A stretch of 64,000 nucleotides of DNA, taken from NCBI GenBank assembly GCA_903813345.2, contig CAIIXF020000001.1, forward strand, positions 124,001 through 188,000, written 5' to 3'. The DNA comes from Owenia fusiformis (taxonomy: Eukaryota > Annelida > Polychaeta > Sabellida > Oweniidae). The stretch's first letter is position 1. Each line of letters begins with the position of its first letter. A program made the translations under genes and the position numbers. Below the pieces are notes generated by a model. It did no database searches. It saw only the letters and a program-made list of their open reading frames with translations, and was not told the DNA's origin. Shown here one piece after another: positions 51,201 to 61,584 of the stretch.

Positions 51201-51925
51201 GTAAATACAATTTCAACCATGTGACTTCTAGTCCAAATTTTGCGCAAAGTAATGGTCAAGTAGAGAGGGGAGTCCAAGTATTGAAACGCTTCCTTCACCA
51301 AGATGATCCATGCTTAGCTTTACTGTCATATAGATCAACACCCCATGCATTTACTCAAGTTTCTCCTGCTGAGTTACTGATGGGGAGAAAAATCAAATCA
51401 ACCATACCTACTTTGGCTACCAACCTAAAACCCAAATGGCCAAACTTGAAAGTTGTCAAAATGAATGATGAGAAAGCCAAAAGCTCCCACAAACATTACT
51501 TTGACAGGCGCCATGGTGTGCAACCATTGACTGATCTTACACCGGGTCAAAATGTCCTGTTAAAACGGGAGGGGGAAACGGCTTGGAATGTTAAAGGGAA
51601 AGTGAAATGTTCACATGAAAGTCCAAGATCTTACATTGTAGACACAGGTAATGGGATATATAGGCGAAATCGCAGTCATATTTTGAAGGTTCCTGACTTT
51701 AGTCAACCATTAGATGAAACCACAACTCCCATTCAGGCTAATGGAGCCATTAGTTCTGATACATCTATTCAAGATCACATATTACCCAGTGATCAAGCTG
51801 TAACTGCACCATTGTCTATTGAACAACCTAATCCACAACCTGATGATGTTCAACCTAGTGGTAGAATGCAAACTAGGTCACAAACTGGAACTGTTGTGAA
51901 TAAACCAGTACGTTACAGAGATTAG
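48227..51925 (+). CDS. Ty3/gypsy (Mag-like) gag-pol polyprotein, 1232 codons open
   Basis: Order by residue: capsid C-terminus (1-70); two zinc knuckles (about 102-134, the second CRYCKSKGHYKRAC); aspartic protease (about 204, KLDSGADVSVI); reverse transcriptase (about 335-500; FSVLDASSSFWGL, NRVPFGLNFASE, active site FIDD near 487); RNase H (about 631, LSADASSYGIGG); integrase zinc finger (HHGHLGINK...CTHC, about 858-896); catalytic core with Asp near 921, NSDNGPQF near 975 and Glu in NGQVERG near 1010, spaced D-35-E; then a C-terminal domain. Replicates through an RNA intermediate and inserts cDNA. All catalytic residues are present and there are no stops. The first in-frame Met (48227) is not the natural gag start. 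Confidence 0.93.
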   Translation: MRELYDKCEVCQFGDKTAQDREIMHQLIVGMKNKELADKLKIMDYTKLTLAKVIEMARLRESVITSNEGSPSISVDAVKKNNYRVKGRYSQSKSSSQDNIKCGKCLLQHDKGKCPAHNETCRYCKSKGHYKRACRKLLSKSTHSAHNVEDCDSTDGDSYLGEIYEAQATDFLEEVVIDLDEMITNDNEPPWYQELKVCGEGIKFKLDSGADVSVINSSTFQKFQSKPPLVSSKSKLNSLGGRIRSLGQFKAKIEYQGKIFKTSIHVVDNPKGSNLLSRGCATGMGLIKRIHELRVPKLESKVKDRVNDPDIFGDVGKIKYQPIKIKLKDDATPYCIPVSRRVSLPLMPRVKAKLEKMVKQGVISRVTEPTDWCAPMVAVEKRNDPEPRICVDLRQLNKNIKREKFMLPSTEDLVHKMKNSTVFSVLDASSSFWGLTLEHESSLLTTFISPFGRFKFNRVPFGLNFASELYQRIMMETFEGIDGVEIFIDDLIVHGKDTAEHDRRLSAVLEKIRTAGIKLNKAKCKFSQSKVSFMGFTISKDGISPSAEKVPAIQELKPPTNQTELKRVLGLINFLGRFIPKMSTVAAPMYSLLKKDTVFTWDTMQQKAFDDVKALVSNAPVLAFYDPQKETILSADASSYGIGGCLWQKHGSILKPVSYASRSLSETEKRYAMIEKECLAAVWSSEKFSRYLIGLDYELLTDHKPLIPLINTKDIDQVPIRTQRLLMRLMRFNVKATYVPGRDMVVADTLSRDPLPYDCDVIEKQNEIEQHVEAIEKNRPIADYLIELITTASRTDPDLIRLRDMIMKGWPDSVKSVPPDLKPYFSERGMLSIQNDLILHGTRIVVPSSLRAEILERIHHGHLGINKCRARASGSVYWPGMSGEIRDMVNKCTHCATYRNAQRKEPLIPTKLPDRPWSQIAADLCEYKGKHWLVVVDYFSRFPEVARLEKNTTTKTVIDKLKAIFARFGICDTLNSDNGPQFKSAEFAEFARKYNFNHVTSSPNFAQSNGQVERGVQVLKRFLHQDDPCLALLSYRSTPHAFTQVSPAELLMGRKIKSTIPTLATNLKPKWPNLKVVKMNDEKAKSSHKHYFDRRHGVQPLTDLTPGQNVLLKREGETAWNVKGKVKCSHESPRSYIVDTGNGIYRRNRSHILKVPDFSQPLDETTTPIQANGAISSDTSIQDHILPSDQAVTAPLSIEQPNPQPDDVQPSGRMQTRSQTGTVVNKPVRYRD

Positions 51926-51927
51926 GG

Positions 51928-51985
51928 ACATAAACATTTAAAGTGATACTAAAGTACATAAACATTTAAAGTGATACTAAAGTAC
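51928..51985 (+). repeat. 30-bp direct repeat after gypsy pol
   Basis: acataaacatttaaagtgat actaaagta occurs twice in tandem just after the pol stop codon, in the short 3' non-coding region before the polypurine tract. Confidence 0.8.
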
Positions 51986-52081
51986 CAAAAGAAAGTTCAT
52001 AGAAATAACTTTATGTATTAGAAATAACTTCATAAATACTTTAGTGACTGTTTTACATATACATACCCATTTTGTAATCTT

Positions 52082-52124
52082 AAGGGGAGATGTCATAATA
52101 TATGCTAACTTACTACCAAAACTG
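52082..52124 (+). repeat. Polypurine tract and first 34 bp of gypsy 1 3' LTR
   Basis: The purine tract aaggggaga (52082-52090) is followed by TGTCATAATATATGCTAACT and 14 more bases identical to the 5' LTR. The match then stops at 52124, so the 3' LTR is truncated or replaced. Confidence 0.75.
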
Positions 52125-52397
52125 TGATTGTTTTTAATTGATGCAAACAGTATTATCAGTAAATGTAGGTATTTGCCTGTCCGACAAAATAATGAGATAA
52201 TGTACTGATACACATCTATGTAGCATAGATTAAGGTTTTACTTGTTATTGTATGTTGCATTTATCATGCAAAGTTGTAGTAAATTGTGACAGATTTATAT
52301 GCATCCATAGGTACAAATGAAGTTCTAAATGGGTCTATAGTTTCTACGATGAAACTTGAAAGGAAGCTGGCCTCAGTAGAGGTGTGGTCTCCTTAAT

Positions 52398-53773
52398 GCT
52401 GGACGAAGTTAATGGATTGGTGTTCAAGCTGTGTTGAGTGTCAACAAAGAAAGTCCCCGAAAACCAAACCAAAAGCTCCACTAACTTGTATTCCAGTGAA
52501 GGGGAGACCATTTGAGGAAATTGCCATGGACTTTGTCGAATTACCACCCACGTCACGGGGTAATAAATATGCCATGGTGGTGGGTGATTACCTGACTAAA
52601 TGGGTTGAGGCCTATCCCATGAAAGACATTAAAACTGAGAGAACAGCGTCACTACTGGTCCGGGAATGGATATCAAGGTTTGGTTGTCCAGTCAGTATAA
52701 ATTCAGACCAGGGGTCTCAATTCGAAAGTAGACTGTTTAAAGAGCTATGCAGGGTACTTGAAACCAAGAAAAGAAGGACCACTTCATATCATCCAAAGAC
52801 AGATGGCATGATAGAGAGGAATAATAAAATGTTGATCAACTCTCTCTCCATATTTGCAAAAGAAAACCGTGACTGGGATCTAAAGCTACCTCTAGTCCTC
52901 TTTGCATATAGAACAAGTGTTCATAGTTCTACAGGGTTTTCGCCATTCATGCTGACCTTTGGCAGAGAAGCTCATTTACCCATAGACTGGATGGTTGGTG
53001 AAGCTTACCCAATTGAAAGGGTCTCTGCACAATCTTGGGTGGCTACTCTTCAGAGGGATATGAGGAAGGTATTTAACTTGGCTCAAGACAACATCAGTAA
53101 ATCTCAGAAGCGACAAAAGGCTCAATATGATAAGGATCTCAAAGGAACGTTCCAGAAATATGAACATGGTGACAAAGTCATGCTGTTTGACCTAACTGCA
53201 CGTGGAAAAGATGGGAAGCTTCATAATCCATGGAAAGGGCCATTTAAAATCTTAAAGCGCACATCTGATGTCACATATAAGGTGGACTTAGGCAACAAAG
53301 TTATCCATGTGAATTATGATAGGCTCAAGAAGTTTATCAGTAGAAGAAACTTCAACACCAATCAAGCTGATATTGAAAAACCCACACAAGATGGGAAAGC
53401 CAAGGGGTTGTCCATTCATTTGCATGGGTCAGATAGTGAAATTGACATTTCCAGTTCAGATGAGGAATGGGAAGATGATGTTATTATCAATAACAGAAAT
53501 AACCATGAAGGTGGAGAACAAGAGACTGTCCGAGTTACCAATCATCTCTCTAGTGAGGAAGATGATCTGTCTGGGGAGGAAGATGATACTTCTTCAGAAG
53601 CTAACTTTCATGAGTTGTCGCAAGATGATGAGGAACAGTTTTGGGATGAAGAACAGGAACTGCCATATGGTAAATCCCAATATACTGTGAATTTTCCCAA
53701 ACACCATTGTGAGGTCAGCAATAAAAACATTTTGCCAGCAGGTAGTAAGCGCAGCTGTACTAAGCACAAATAA
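52398..53773 (+). CDS. Gypsy 2: integrase-only remnant with acidic tail, 453 codons open
   Basis: A different Ty3/gypsy lineage. Begins in the integrase zinc finger (CSSCVEC, residues 4-10). The catalytic core has Asp40 (IAMDFVELPP), Asp99 (INSDQGSQFE) and Glu135 (KTDGMIERNN), the DD35E spacing. Then come AYRTSVHSSTGFSPFMLTFG and a GPF-type C-terminal module (NPWKGPFKILKRTSDVTYKV, HVNYDRLKKF). Residues from about 345 on are strongly acidic (DSEIDISSSDEEWEDD; SSEEDDLSGEEDDTSSE). Gag, protease, RT and RNase H are missing. The ORF is followed by a purine tract and a 3' LTR, so it is a 5'-truncated element. Start ATG 52412; homology begins slightly upstream. Confidence 0.88.
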
Positions 53774-53808
53774 ATTCATGGGATAGTGTAGGTCAAGGAA
53801 GGGAGGAA

Positions 53809-55551
53809 TGTAATATGGTATATTTTTATGTGTTTTCAGGTATAGAGTATAGTAGATTATTCTTCCCAGTGGCCTTATACTAACGCTTGTGGTGGTGGTT
53901 TGCTTTACAGAATATAGCAACAATACCTTGAGATACACGACAAATTGCACGATTCATAGCATGTGATCAGTGTTGCTTGTAGATGTAGTTTTGTAACATT
54001 AACTGATTTGCCTAGCGTAACAATCAAAGTGTGTATTCACAAGTGAACACAAGACCCGAATGAGTATTGGCAATTTATAGAAAGATATCGTCACGATTTA
54101 TAGCATGTGATCAGTGTGCTCGTAGATGTAGTTTTGTAACATTAACTGATTTGCCTAGCGTACCAATCAAAGTGTGTATTAACAGTGTCCAGTATTCACA
54201 AGTGAACTCAAGACCCGAATGAGTATTGGCAATTTATAGAAAGATATCGTCACGATTTATAGCATGTGATCAGGGTGCTCATAGATGTAGTTTTGTAACA
54301 TTAACTGATTTGCCTAGTGTAACAATTAACAGTGTCCAGTATTCACACGTGAACACGAGACCTGCATGAGTATTGGTGATTTATAGAAAGACATTGTTAC
54401 AGAGTATCCCCATATACATTGACTATTATGGTATACGATTAAATTGATTGGCACTAGTAATTATAGTGCTTCAGTAACATTCATAGTGTATATTAACAGT
54501 ATTCACTATTCATGCGTGAACTGGAAACCAGCATGAGTATCAGTGATTATCGATACAGAGTATTCCCATATACATTGACTATTATGGTGTTATAGCATTA
54601 ATTGATTGGCACTAGTAGTTATTGGATGTCACAATTTGCAGTGATCATCAATTACAGTATGAACCAGACAGAATATGTACCAGAGCGACCATATAGGAGC
54701 CTAAGATACTAGCATACCAGCACAATATCATTATAGAGTGTAACATGATACATTGAGCATTATGATGGCATATGATTCAATGATCGACATATTTGAGTTA
54801 TTATAGAGTGGTACAATAAACTTTGACCATTTGTACAGAAGGCCAGTCAATTAGTTGCTATAGAGTAGGATTGTGCTGAGTTAAGTAGTTGAACAAATCA
54901 AAGCCTTCATTGTACCGGAGTGACGATTAGAGTAACTGTTACCAGCAAACATTAGAATATCGCTTATATCATTACAGGGTGTCCCAATATACATTGTCTG
55001 ATTATTAACATTGAATCAGCAACATTCTGACTGATATATACACATTTTATGGGTCATTATGTCTTAATAAGATATTATAGCTGGAAACTTAACTCTTAGT
55101 AGTATTTATGCATTCATGTGTATTCATAGCATTTTAAGTATGCAACCATTATAGGTTAACTTTAGTTCATGAGTTATTAGAATATAGTTAAGTGTTAGGA
55201 CTTGCGGAACGAAGAGTAGTGAGTTAGTTAATTCAGATGGAAACACAGTGTTCCCACATACAGTAGGTAGTATAGGGTATTCGTTGTGAGCGATTAGGAT
55301 TACTCAGTTGATTTGGTGGTACCACAAGGTTAAGTTAGGATCTCAGATAATTTGGGTAACCAGGGTCACAGACTAGTAAAAGTAGCGAGTAACCATTACT
55401 GGTCTTTATTTGGTTTCATTACTAACCGCTTTGAGAGTTTGTGGTATAACTACCCTTTTATTGTACATGTAATATAGATGTATATGTTACTTTAACATTG
55501 TTTCAAAATATATTTCCATATTAAAACTACCTATATTTGTGAGTAATTACA
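53809..55551 (+). repeat. 3' LTR of gypsy 2 (1.74 kb)
   Basis: Preceded by the purine tract aaggaagggagga (53795-53807). Starts TGTAATATGG and ends GAGTAATTACA, with inverted tips TGTAAT/ATTACA. It contains tandem repeats of 144-159 bp (copies at 53948, 54092, 54251, shared tagcatgtgatcagtg and tgtagttttgtaacattaac). No 5' LTR partner is in the window. Boundaries rest on the tract and the tips. Confidence 0.75.
53948..54400. repeat. 144/159-bp tandem repeat within the gypsy 2 LTR
   Basis: Three good copies starting cacgatt(c/t)atagcatgtg at 53948, 54092 and 54251, with a weaker fourth after about 54390. Each includes cgaatgagtattggcaattt. Confidence 0.85.
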
Positions 55552-55980
55552 TTTCGAAAAATCTTCAAAATGGCTGCCAGAAAACAAGATGGCCACCCAA
55601 AAGTTAATCAGCTCTAGTACTTGATATCCTCTATCATTTGTGTAAATTTGAAGGAAATCCGATGAGCGGATTTTCTGAAATGGCGATGACAAGATTTTTC
55701 GAAAAATCTTCAAAGTGGCTGCCAGAAAACAAGATGGCCGCCCAAAAGTTAATCAGCTCTAGTACTTGATATCCTCTATCATTTGTGTAAATTTGAAGGA
55801 AATCCAATGAGCAGTTTTCCTGAAATGGCGATGACAAGATTTTTCGAAAAACCTTCAAAATGGCCGCCAGAAAACAAGATGGCCACCCAAAAGTTAATCA
55901 GCTCTAGTACTTCATATGCTCTATCATCTCTGCGAATTTGGAGAAAATCTGATTAGCAGTTTAACTTAAACGGCGATGAC
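55552..55980. repeat. 145-bp tandem repeat, three copies
   Basis: Starts at 55552, 55698 and 55842: tttcgaaaaatcttcaaaat, ggctgccagaaaacaagatg, aagttaatcagctctagtac, aaatggcgatgacaagat. It begins directly at the end of the gypsy 2 LTR, so the LTR may have inserted at the repeat edge. Confidence 0.9.
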
Positions 55981-55984
55981 AAAA

Positions 55985-56045
55985 AGCGGGACGATCACGA
56001 TCACGACCACGACCACGATCACGACCACGATCACGATCACGACCA
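55985..56045. repeat. GATCAC/GACCAC microsatellite
   Basis: Hexamer run cgatcacgatcacgaccacg... of about 55 bp. On the minus strand it would read Arg-Asp/Gly repeats inside the LINE frame 56224-55961; that is an expansion inside dead sequence. Confidence 0.85.
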
Positions 56046-56745
56046 GTATGACGACTATATCCCACCGATGGTGTGATAATAACAAAAATACCAAGATTTA
56101 GCTTATGAATATCTTCTGATTTAAGTATCTTTATTTTCTTAAACTGTAGAGAGGAATCATCTGTTCTAACACTGTTTGTAATTAGTCTTAAGAATCTTTT
56201 TTGTACTTTCAGAATTTGAAACAATAGAGCTTTAGTTGCTGTTCCCCAGATAAGAATACAATAATTTATATGGCTATATATAAGAGAGTACTAAATAGAC
56301 ATCATTGCAGTGTGATTTATCTTATTTTTGACCTTGTAAAGAATTCCTACTACTTGTGAAATTTTGGTAGATACATGAGCAATATGCTCATTCCATTTAA
56401 GTTCATCATCGATAATAACTCCAGGGAAAGAAGTCTTTGAAATTCTTTCAATGGGTTTATTTCTAATTTTAATATTTAGCATTTTTATTTCAGATTCTTT
56501 TAATTTGTGTAGATGAAAGATCATGAATTTTGATTTTTCTATATTAAGCGATAATTTATTTGCACATAGCCATTCGTCAAGATTTTCTAATTCAGAGTTG
56601 ACTTGATTAATGAGAGTACTTAGGTTTTTATGTGAGCAGAGAAGGTTTGTATCATCTGTCTATTACAAAGCATCTGAGGTACGTAAATTTATATGAACAA
56701 CTGAGTCAATAGGGATAAATAGCCCAAAGAGAGTCGGCGCTCTTG
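56046..56745 (-). pseudogene. LINE reverse transcriptase fragment (L2/Rex1-like)
   Basis: In minus-strand order: ALFGLFIPID near 56740, the motif C remnant TDDTNLLCSHKNLSTLINQV, ELENLDEWLCANKLSLNIEK, then in 56524-56291 MIFHLHKLKESEIKMLNIKI, ISKTSFPGVIIDDELKWNEH, ISQVVGILYKVKNKI, and in 56224-56046 FQILKVQKRFLRLITNSVRT. W..ANKLSLN..K(S/T)KFMIFH and GVIIDD.L.W..HI are typical of the group. Both ends are missing. Confidence 0.8.
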
Positions 56746-57395
56746 AAAAATACTTGGATCTTGATTACAATCCTGGTATTGATATCTTATCTCGTTTGAA
56801 GAACGTTTTTGACGTCTTTGACCAAAATGTTACTTTCCAGCTGAACCTAAAGTAACAAGTGAAAAAGTAACACTGTCTGTGCCAGTAATAAGTGTCAAAA
56901 TACAAAGAGACTAATCAAGCAGCATAAAAGTGCTTAATGGATAGAAAGAAAGAAAGATGAGGCGTCAGTAGAATAATTGCATTGCTTATATACCATGACA
57001 CATGAATACTTACCAAGAATGTCGCCTAAAACACCATCCAACCAGAAAGTTCCCCGTTTTTACTAACGAGCTTCAACTTTTAGAATTCAAGTTAAAACTT
57101 TCATTTCCGCCAGATTTCCGCTTTGTCTTTGTTCACAAATGGATTCATTAATATTATGATTAATGTTTTTATTGAGGAGAAATTCAATCATAAAGCTGAG
57201 ATAGTATTTCAATCTCAATTTAGGTCATTACTTTGCTATATTAGGAAAAAATTGATATTAAAATTGTAACTGTGGTGCTGCCTTCCCAGGATGCAACATT
57301 AATGGTGGCAGTAAAATAAAACATCACATTTTATGACATAAATCAAGCCGCTTTGGGGAATTTACACAGAGAAAAGGATCACAAAGAGGCATAAA
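56746..57395. promoter_or_regulatory. Upstream/5' UTR region of RAD23 (no element recognised)
   Basis: No TATA box or clear core motif can be assigned. The last 100 bases before the ATG are free of recognisable repeats. Position alone suggests that the promoter lies here. Confidence 0.3.
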
Positions 57396-57461
57396 ATGTT
57401 GGTTACGTTGAAAACATTGCAGCAACAGACCTTCAAAATTGAAGTGGACCCCGACGATACG
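57396..57461 (+). CDS. RAD23: RAD23 first coding exon (UBL domain start)
   Basis: ATG 57396 opens MLVTLKTLQQQTFKIEVDPD, then DT, and ends at a donor ACG|GTAAATAAG in phase 0. This is the start of the ubiquitin-like domain of RAD23 (the family begins with a near-identical VTLKTLQQQTFKI block). RAD23 binds XPC in nucleotide excision repair and carries ubiquitylated clients to the proteasome, in nucleus and cytosol. No following exon (VKALKEKIE-type) was found up to 64000, so the first intron exceeds 6.5 kb. Whether it is a RAD23A- or RAD23B-like gene cannot be told. Confidence 0.88.
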
Positions 57462-57839
57462 GTAAATAAGAATTTTAATAATATTTAGGCAAAAAAATCT
57501 TTTTTTGATGAATCATGAAACTAGCCTACCTCTATTTAGATTCTAGGACCTAGTCTAGAAGCATATGTTGTTTAATTGTGTAGTTTCAGAAGAAAAACGC
57601 TTATTTGATTTTCAGATATCTGATTTGGTACTTTGATTCAACCTTGCATATAAGCAAGCATCTTCACAGATTGTTAGAACTATTACACTCGCCATAAACA
57701 AAAATCCCTTTGCCATGATCTTAAGGTGCTATGGAACTTAACAGGAAATGACAAAACAGGAAGTGACAATTTTTTTTGCATTTTTAGATATTTTTTGAAT
57801 AAAGATAACAAGAGTTCTGGTTTGACCTCCAGTCAATTT

Positions 57840-59500
57840 AAGGTAACCGTTAACTTAATCAAAAGTACAAAAAAATGGCAGCCATATATTTTTGACTAAG
57901 TCACATGATTTTGTATTCTGTTTTCCTTATATGTGAATGCATTTCCTGACTAAAGAGACATGTCAAAGAAAACTTCACTTTTAAACGCATTTTTTATAAC
58001 TATGAATTGGAGGTGCATGGGTCCCCAAAGCTAACATTAAGACCGTGAAATGAGGCTAATTTTTGAAAGTTTGAAGGAGTAGCCTTGCAACAGTCAAACA
58101 TTTGCAAGAATCCAAAATTTCCACAAGTCATCTTTAGTGCTTGCAACGGTAATGGATCTCACTGCCGGTAAATTTCACCTCCATTACCTTACCGTTACCG
58201 ATAATCGTTGATACTGATAATGTTCCTAAAATCCCGGGGAAAAACCTGAAAGTGAAACTAAAATATTTGGAAAAATCCTTAACGAAGCCGATTTCTCAGC
58301 TTGATTTCCCGCTCACATCAACTACAGTGGATAAATTGTATCATCGTGTATCTCGTGTGTGATTGTGTATTGTTTGGAAGTCTTTTAATGATAATATAGA
58401 GTGAATTCGATCAAAATTGATCAAACTATTTGTGTTTGTTTTTACATCACCGAAATATCACGTCACGTGATTTGTTAATCTCGCGGCACGGGAGATGATT
58501 GACAGAAGTGGGTGGGGTTTTGCTTATCCTCCCGCCTTTTACGAATGCTTTGCAGTTGATTGACAGATTAGCTCTTCAATTGTGGAGATTGAAATATACA
58601 TGATTGATAAAATATTCTTAAACGAACGTTGTTCCGTAAATTTGACAATGGATCGCAATGCCAATCATCATGTTGCAGCAGCATGGCGATTATCGGCAAT
58701 GGATTTTATTACCGGCAATTGAGAGTATCTACTGCCGCTGCCGACAACCCGGCATTACCGTAAGGCACTAGTCATCTTACCTTACCAAGGAACATCGAGG
58801 GAGCATGAAAATGTGTTCTTCTTGCATTGTTAGAGTATGATAAAGCTCAAACCATAGTTGCTGATAAATATTTCATGTCCACCATTTTTTCTGCCGGAAC
58901 TACTTCTAGACTTCCTGTAATCCTCATATAGGTTTTTGTGACTTCACTTAGAGGCATGGATTATCACTAGTTTACTTTATATATAACAGTATAATAATCA
59001 TGATAGATACATAATTGATATGTTGTTTTTTAAATGTAAACAATGGAAACATGAGTGAGGATTATTTTGGACTAGAAAATAGTCCCAGCAAACAAAATGG
59101 TAGACATGAAATATTTAGAATTTAATTTGGTTTGAGCTTTATTATACTCTAACAATGCATGAAGTACACATTTTAATGCTCCTTCAGTGTTCCTTGGTAA
59201 GGTAAGATGATTTGTGGAAATTTTGGAGTCTTACAAATGTGACTCCATTGCAATCCTACTCCTTGAAATTTTAAAAAGTTATCCTCACTTCACGGTCTCC
59301 ATGCTAGCTTTAGGGACCCATGCACCACCAATTCATCGTTAAAAAAAATGCGTTTAAATGTGAAGCTTTCTTTGACATGTCTCTTTAGTCAGGAAATGCA
59401 TTCACATATAAGGAAAACAGAAAACAAAATCTTGTGACTTAGTCAAAATAATATGCCTGCCATTTTTTTTGTACTTTTGATTAACTTAAGCGTTACCTTA
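57840..59500. repeat. Long palindrome interrupted by a hAT-like MITE
   Basis: The left arm (57840-58930, without the insertion at 58135-58770) is the reverse complement of about 59050-59500. Shared: ttccttatatgtgaatgcat, ttcctgactaaagagacatg, gcatgggtcccc/taaagct, atcttaccttaccaaggaac, and tgcattgttagagtat. The arms are about 450 bp, roughly 85-90% identical by eye, with a spacer of about 120 bp. Confidence 0.85.
58135..58770. mobile_element. hAT-like MITE (636 bp) with 8-bp target duplication
   Basis: Termini TAGTGC...ACGGTAATG and CATTACCGTAAGGCACTA are inverted copies. The flanks are GTCATCTT at 58127-58134 and 58771-58778. The paralogous empty site in the other palindrome arm has one copy (atcatctt). 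The 8-bp duplication and TAGTG-type tip fit hAT elements. No transposase. A second copy lies inverted at 63535-64000. Confidence 0.9.
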
Positions 59501-60186
59501 ACTATTTCCACATATCATTTACATGACCAGGATCACAATGTGCATGGTCAGAATGACCCTAAACATGATGAAATAACCTTTTTAGCCCTTTGAAAGTGTG
59601 ACTGAAAAAAAGCTAAAAGTAGGAGCGTAGGGAAGCTCACTGAACAGAATCTTTTGAATTTTTCAGAAAATGTGCCCAATATATTGCTCTAAATGATACA
59701 ATCTTTGAAAATTTGATATCATTCATAGAAAAAGAAAAAAAATGAAAAAACTGATTTGAAAAGCGATCTATTTTCCTTTTTATGACTGCCATTTTTGTTT
59801 AAGACAATTTTCTAAAATTTCAAAGATTGTACTAGTTAGAGCATTATATTGGGCACCTTAAGGTGCTATGGAAGTTAACAGGAAATGACAAAACAAAAAA
59901 TGTCAAAACCATGCTGGATTTTGAAAATTATTTGAACCAAGACAACAGACTTCTGTTTGGACCTCCAGTCAGTTTAACTAGTTCCACATATCATTTACAT
60001 GACCAGGAACACAATGGAAATGGTCAGAATGACCATAAACATGATGAAATAACCTTTTCAGCCCTCTGAAAATGTGACTGAAAAATGGCTAAGAGGAGGT
60101 GCTCAGAAAAGGTCACTGACAGAATCTTTTGACTTTTTCAGAAAATGTGCCCAATATCACAGGCTGGTATCGAAAAATTTGTCCGC

Positions 60187-60815
60187 TGTGACGGAGCATG
60201 CTATTTTTCATAAAAACACTAAGAATGCTTCACAATTTATTTTTTAACTCATATGTTTCGTTATATCAAAGATAGAATTACTTACTCCATCTTAAATCTA
60301 TTGAAAATGGCGCCAGAGTATCAAACTCTAAAATGTACCATTTCTTTTTTAATTTTTTAATGGCATGATATTGTGACACAACAATATTAACATATGTTTT
60401 AAGCATAACTCTGAATGTATTAATGAGATATTAATGCATTGGGTCTTTTTAATTCTTTTATAAAAACAATATTAATATTCTTTGTCCGCTGTGACGGAGC
60501 ATTTTCACAGTTCACATTTATACCTTCATAGTTATGCTGAAACCATGTGTAAATATTATCGTGTCACTATATTGTGCCATTAGAAAGTTAAACAAGAAAT
60601 GGTATAACATTTTGAAGTATGATACTCCGGCGCCATTTTCAATAGCTTTTCTTCCCAGCGTAATTGGACTTCAAACAGAAGTTACCCGCAAATGATAAAC
60701 CCATTGCATGGAGTAAGTAATTTTGTATGGTATAACGAAACATATGAGTTAAAAAATAAATCGTGAAGTATTCTTAGTGTTTTTATGAAAAATAGCATGC
60801 TCCGTCACAGAGCAA
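60187..60815. mobile_element. 0.63-kb palindromic element, GTGACGGAGCATGC ends
   Basis: Ends ccgctgtgacggagcatgct then atttttcataaaaacactaa (60187) and ttagtgtttttatgaaaaat then agcatgctccgtcacagagc (to 60815). The arms extend about 150 bp or more (actcatatgtttcgttata/tataacgaaacatatgagt). A third copy of tgtccgctgtgacggagcat occurs internally at 60483. No coding capacity; MITE-like. Confidence 0.88.
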
Positions 60816-61010
60816 GCCTCGAAACTCGCGTTGCTATGGTAGTTAATAACTACCTGATTTTAAAGAAAAGCTACCTATTATTTTACCCAGTAGTTATTTT
60901 GGCCACCAACACTCTTAGATTGAGCCAAGTATTGTATGATTTGAAGCAATTTTTAACAATTTTGCAAAGGGTTACTCAGTTACACTTGCACTTTACATAG
61001 TTCAACTTAT

Positions 61011-61580
61011 ATTATTATTATTATTATTATTATTATTATGAGCTTTATTATACTTGTATCCCACATTTGGGCAAAGTGTACAGCTTAAAAAGAAAAAAAA
61101 AAAATGAAAAAGCCTAACTAATTATCTATATATTATATTAACTAATCAAAGGGTGCTTGATCATTGCAAGATTTTATTGGATGCATTTCGTGTTTTTTTC
61201 TCTCTCGATAAAAATATTAGATATATATTTTGCTAGTATATTTAATATTATTCCCTCTGAATTAAATAGAAACATTAATTTATGTTCCACGTTATTCATG
61301 TTTTCTAAATTTTGACAGTGTTTTTTTATTTTATCCATGTAACTTGACCGAGCATCTTTTAACTCATTGCATTCTAATAGGAAATGGCATTCTGAACCGG
61401 TTTTCTTATTACACATTGAACATTTTCTTTCTTCAATAGGAATATGAGAATACCCCTGGCCCTGTACATGTATAAATCAATTTTATCCTTCACTTGTTTT
61501 AAGGAAAGGGAAATACCCCAGAATTCATAGATGCACACTTCTCTGACGTAAACTAGATCATTGATTGGCCAAGGGGGGTT
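61011..61580 (-). pseudogene. 5'-truncated LINE: RT C-terminal zinc region and 3' end
   Basis: On the minus strand, frames 61583-61374 (KQVKDKIDLYMYRARGILI) and 61416-61174 (CNKKTGSECHFLLECNELKD; NNVEHKLMFLFNSEG) carry the C-x2-C...ExHFLLEC cluster found at the end of many LINE RTs, related in type to LINE A. The 3' UTR ends aagtataataaagctcataa with an (AAT)n tail at 61011-61038. Confidence 0.78.
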
Positions 61581-61584
61581 CATT

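Larger units (their letters stand above)
57720..60175. repeat. Direct and inverted repeat cluster in RAD23 intron 1
   Basis: Blocks: aaggtgctatggaacttaac at 57724 and aaggtgctatggaagttaac at 59860; ccacatatcatttacatgac at 59509 and 59983, with about 180 bp of following similarity. There is also a smaller palindrome (gtgcccaatatattgctcta at 59666 against tagagcattatattgggcac near 59838-59857). Together with the long palindrome this suggests repeated insertions of one family. Confidence 0.75.
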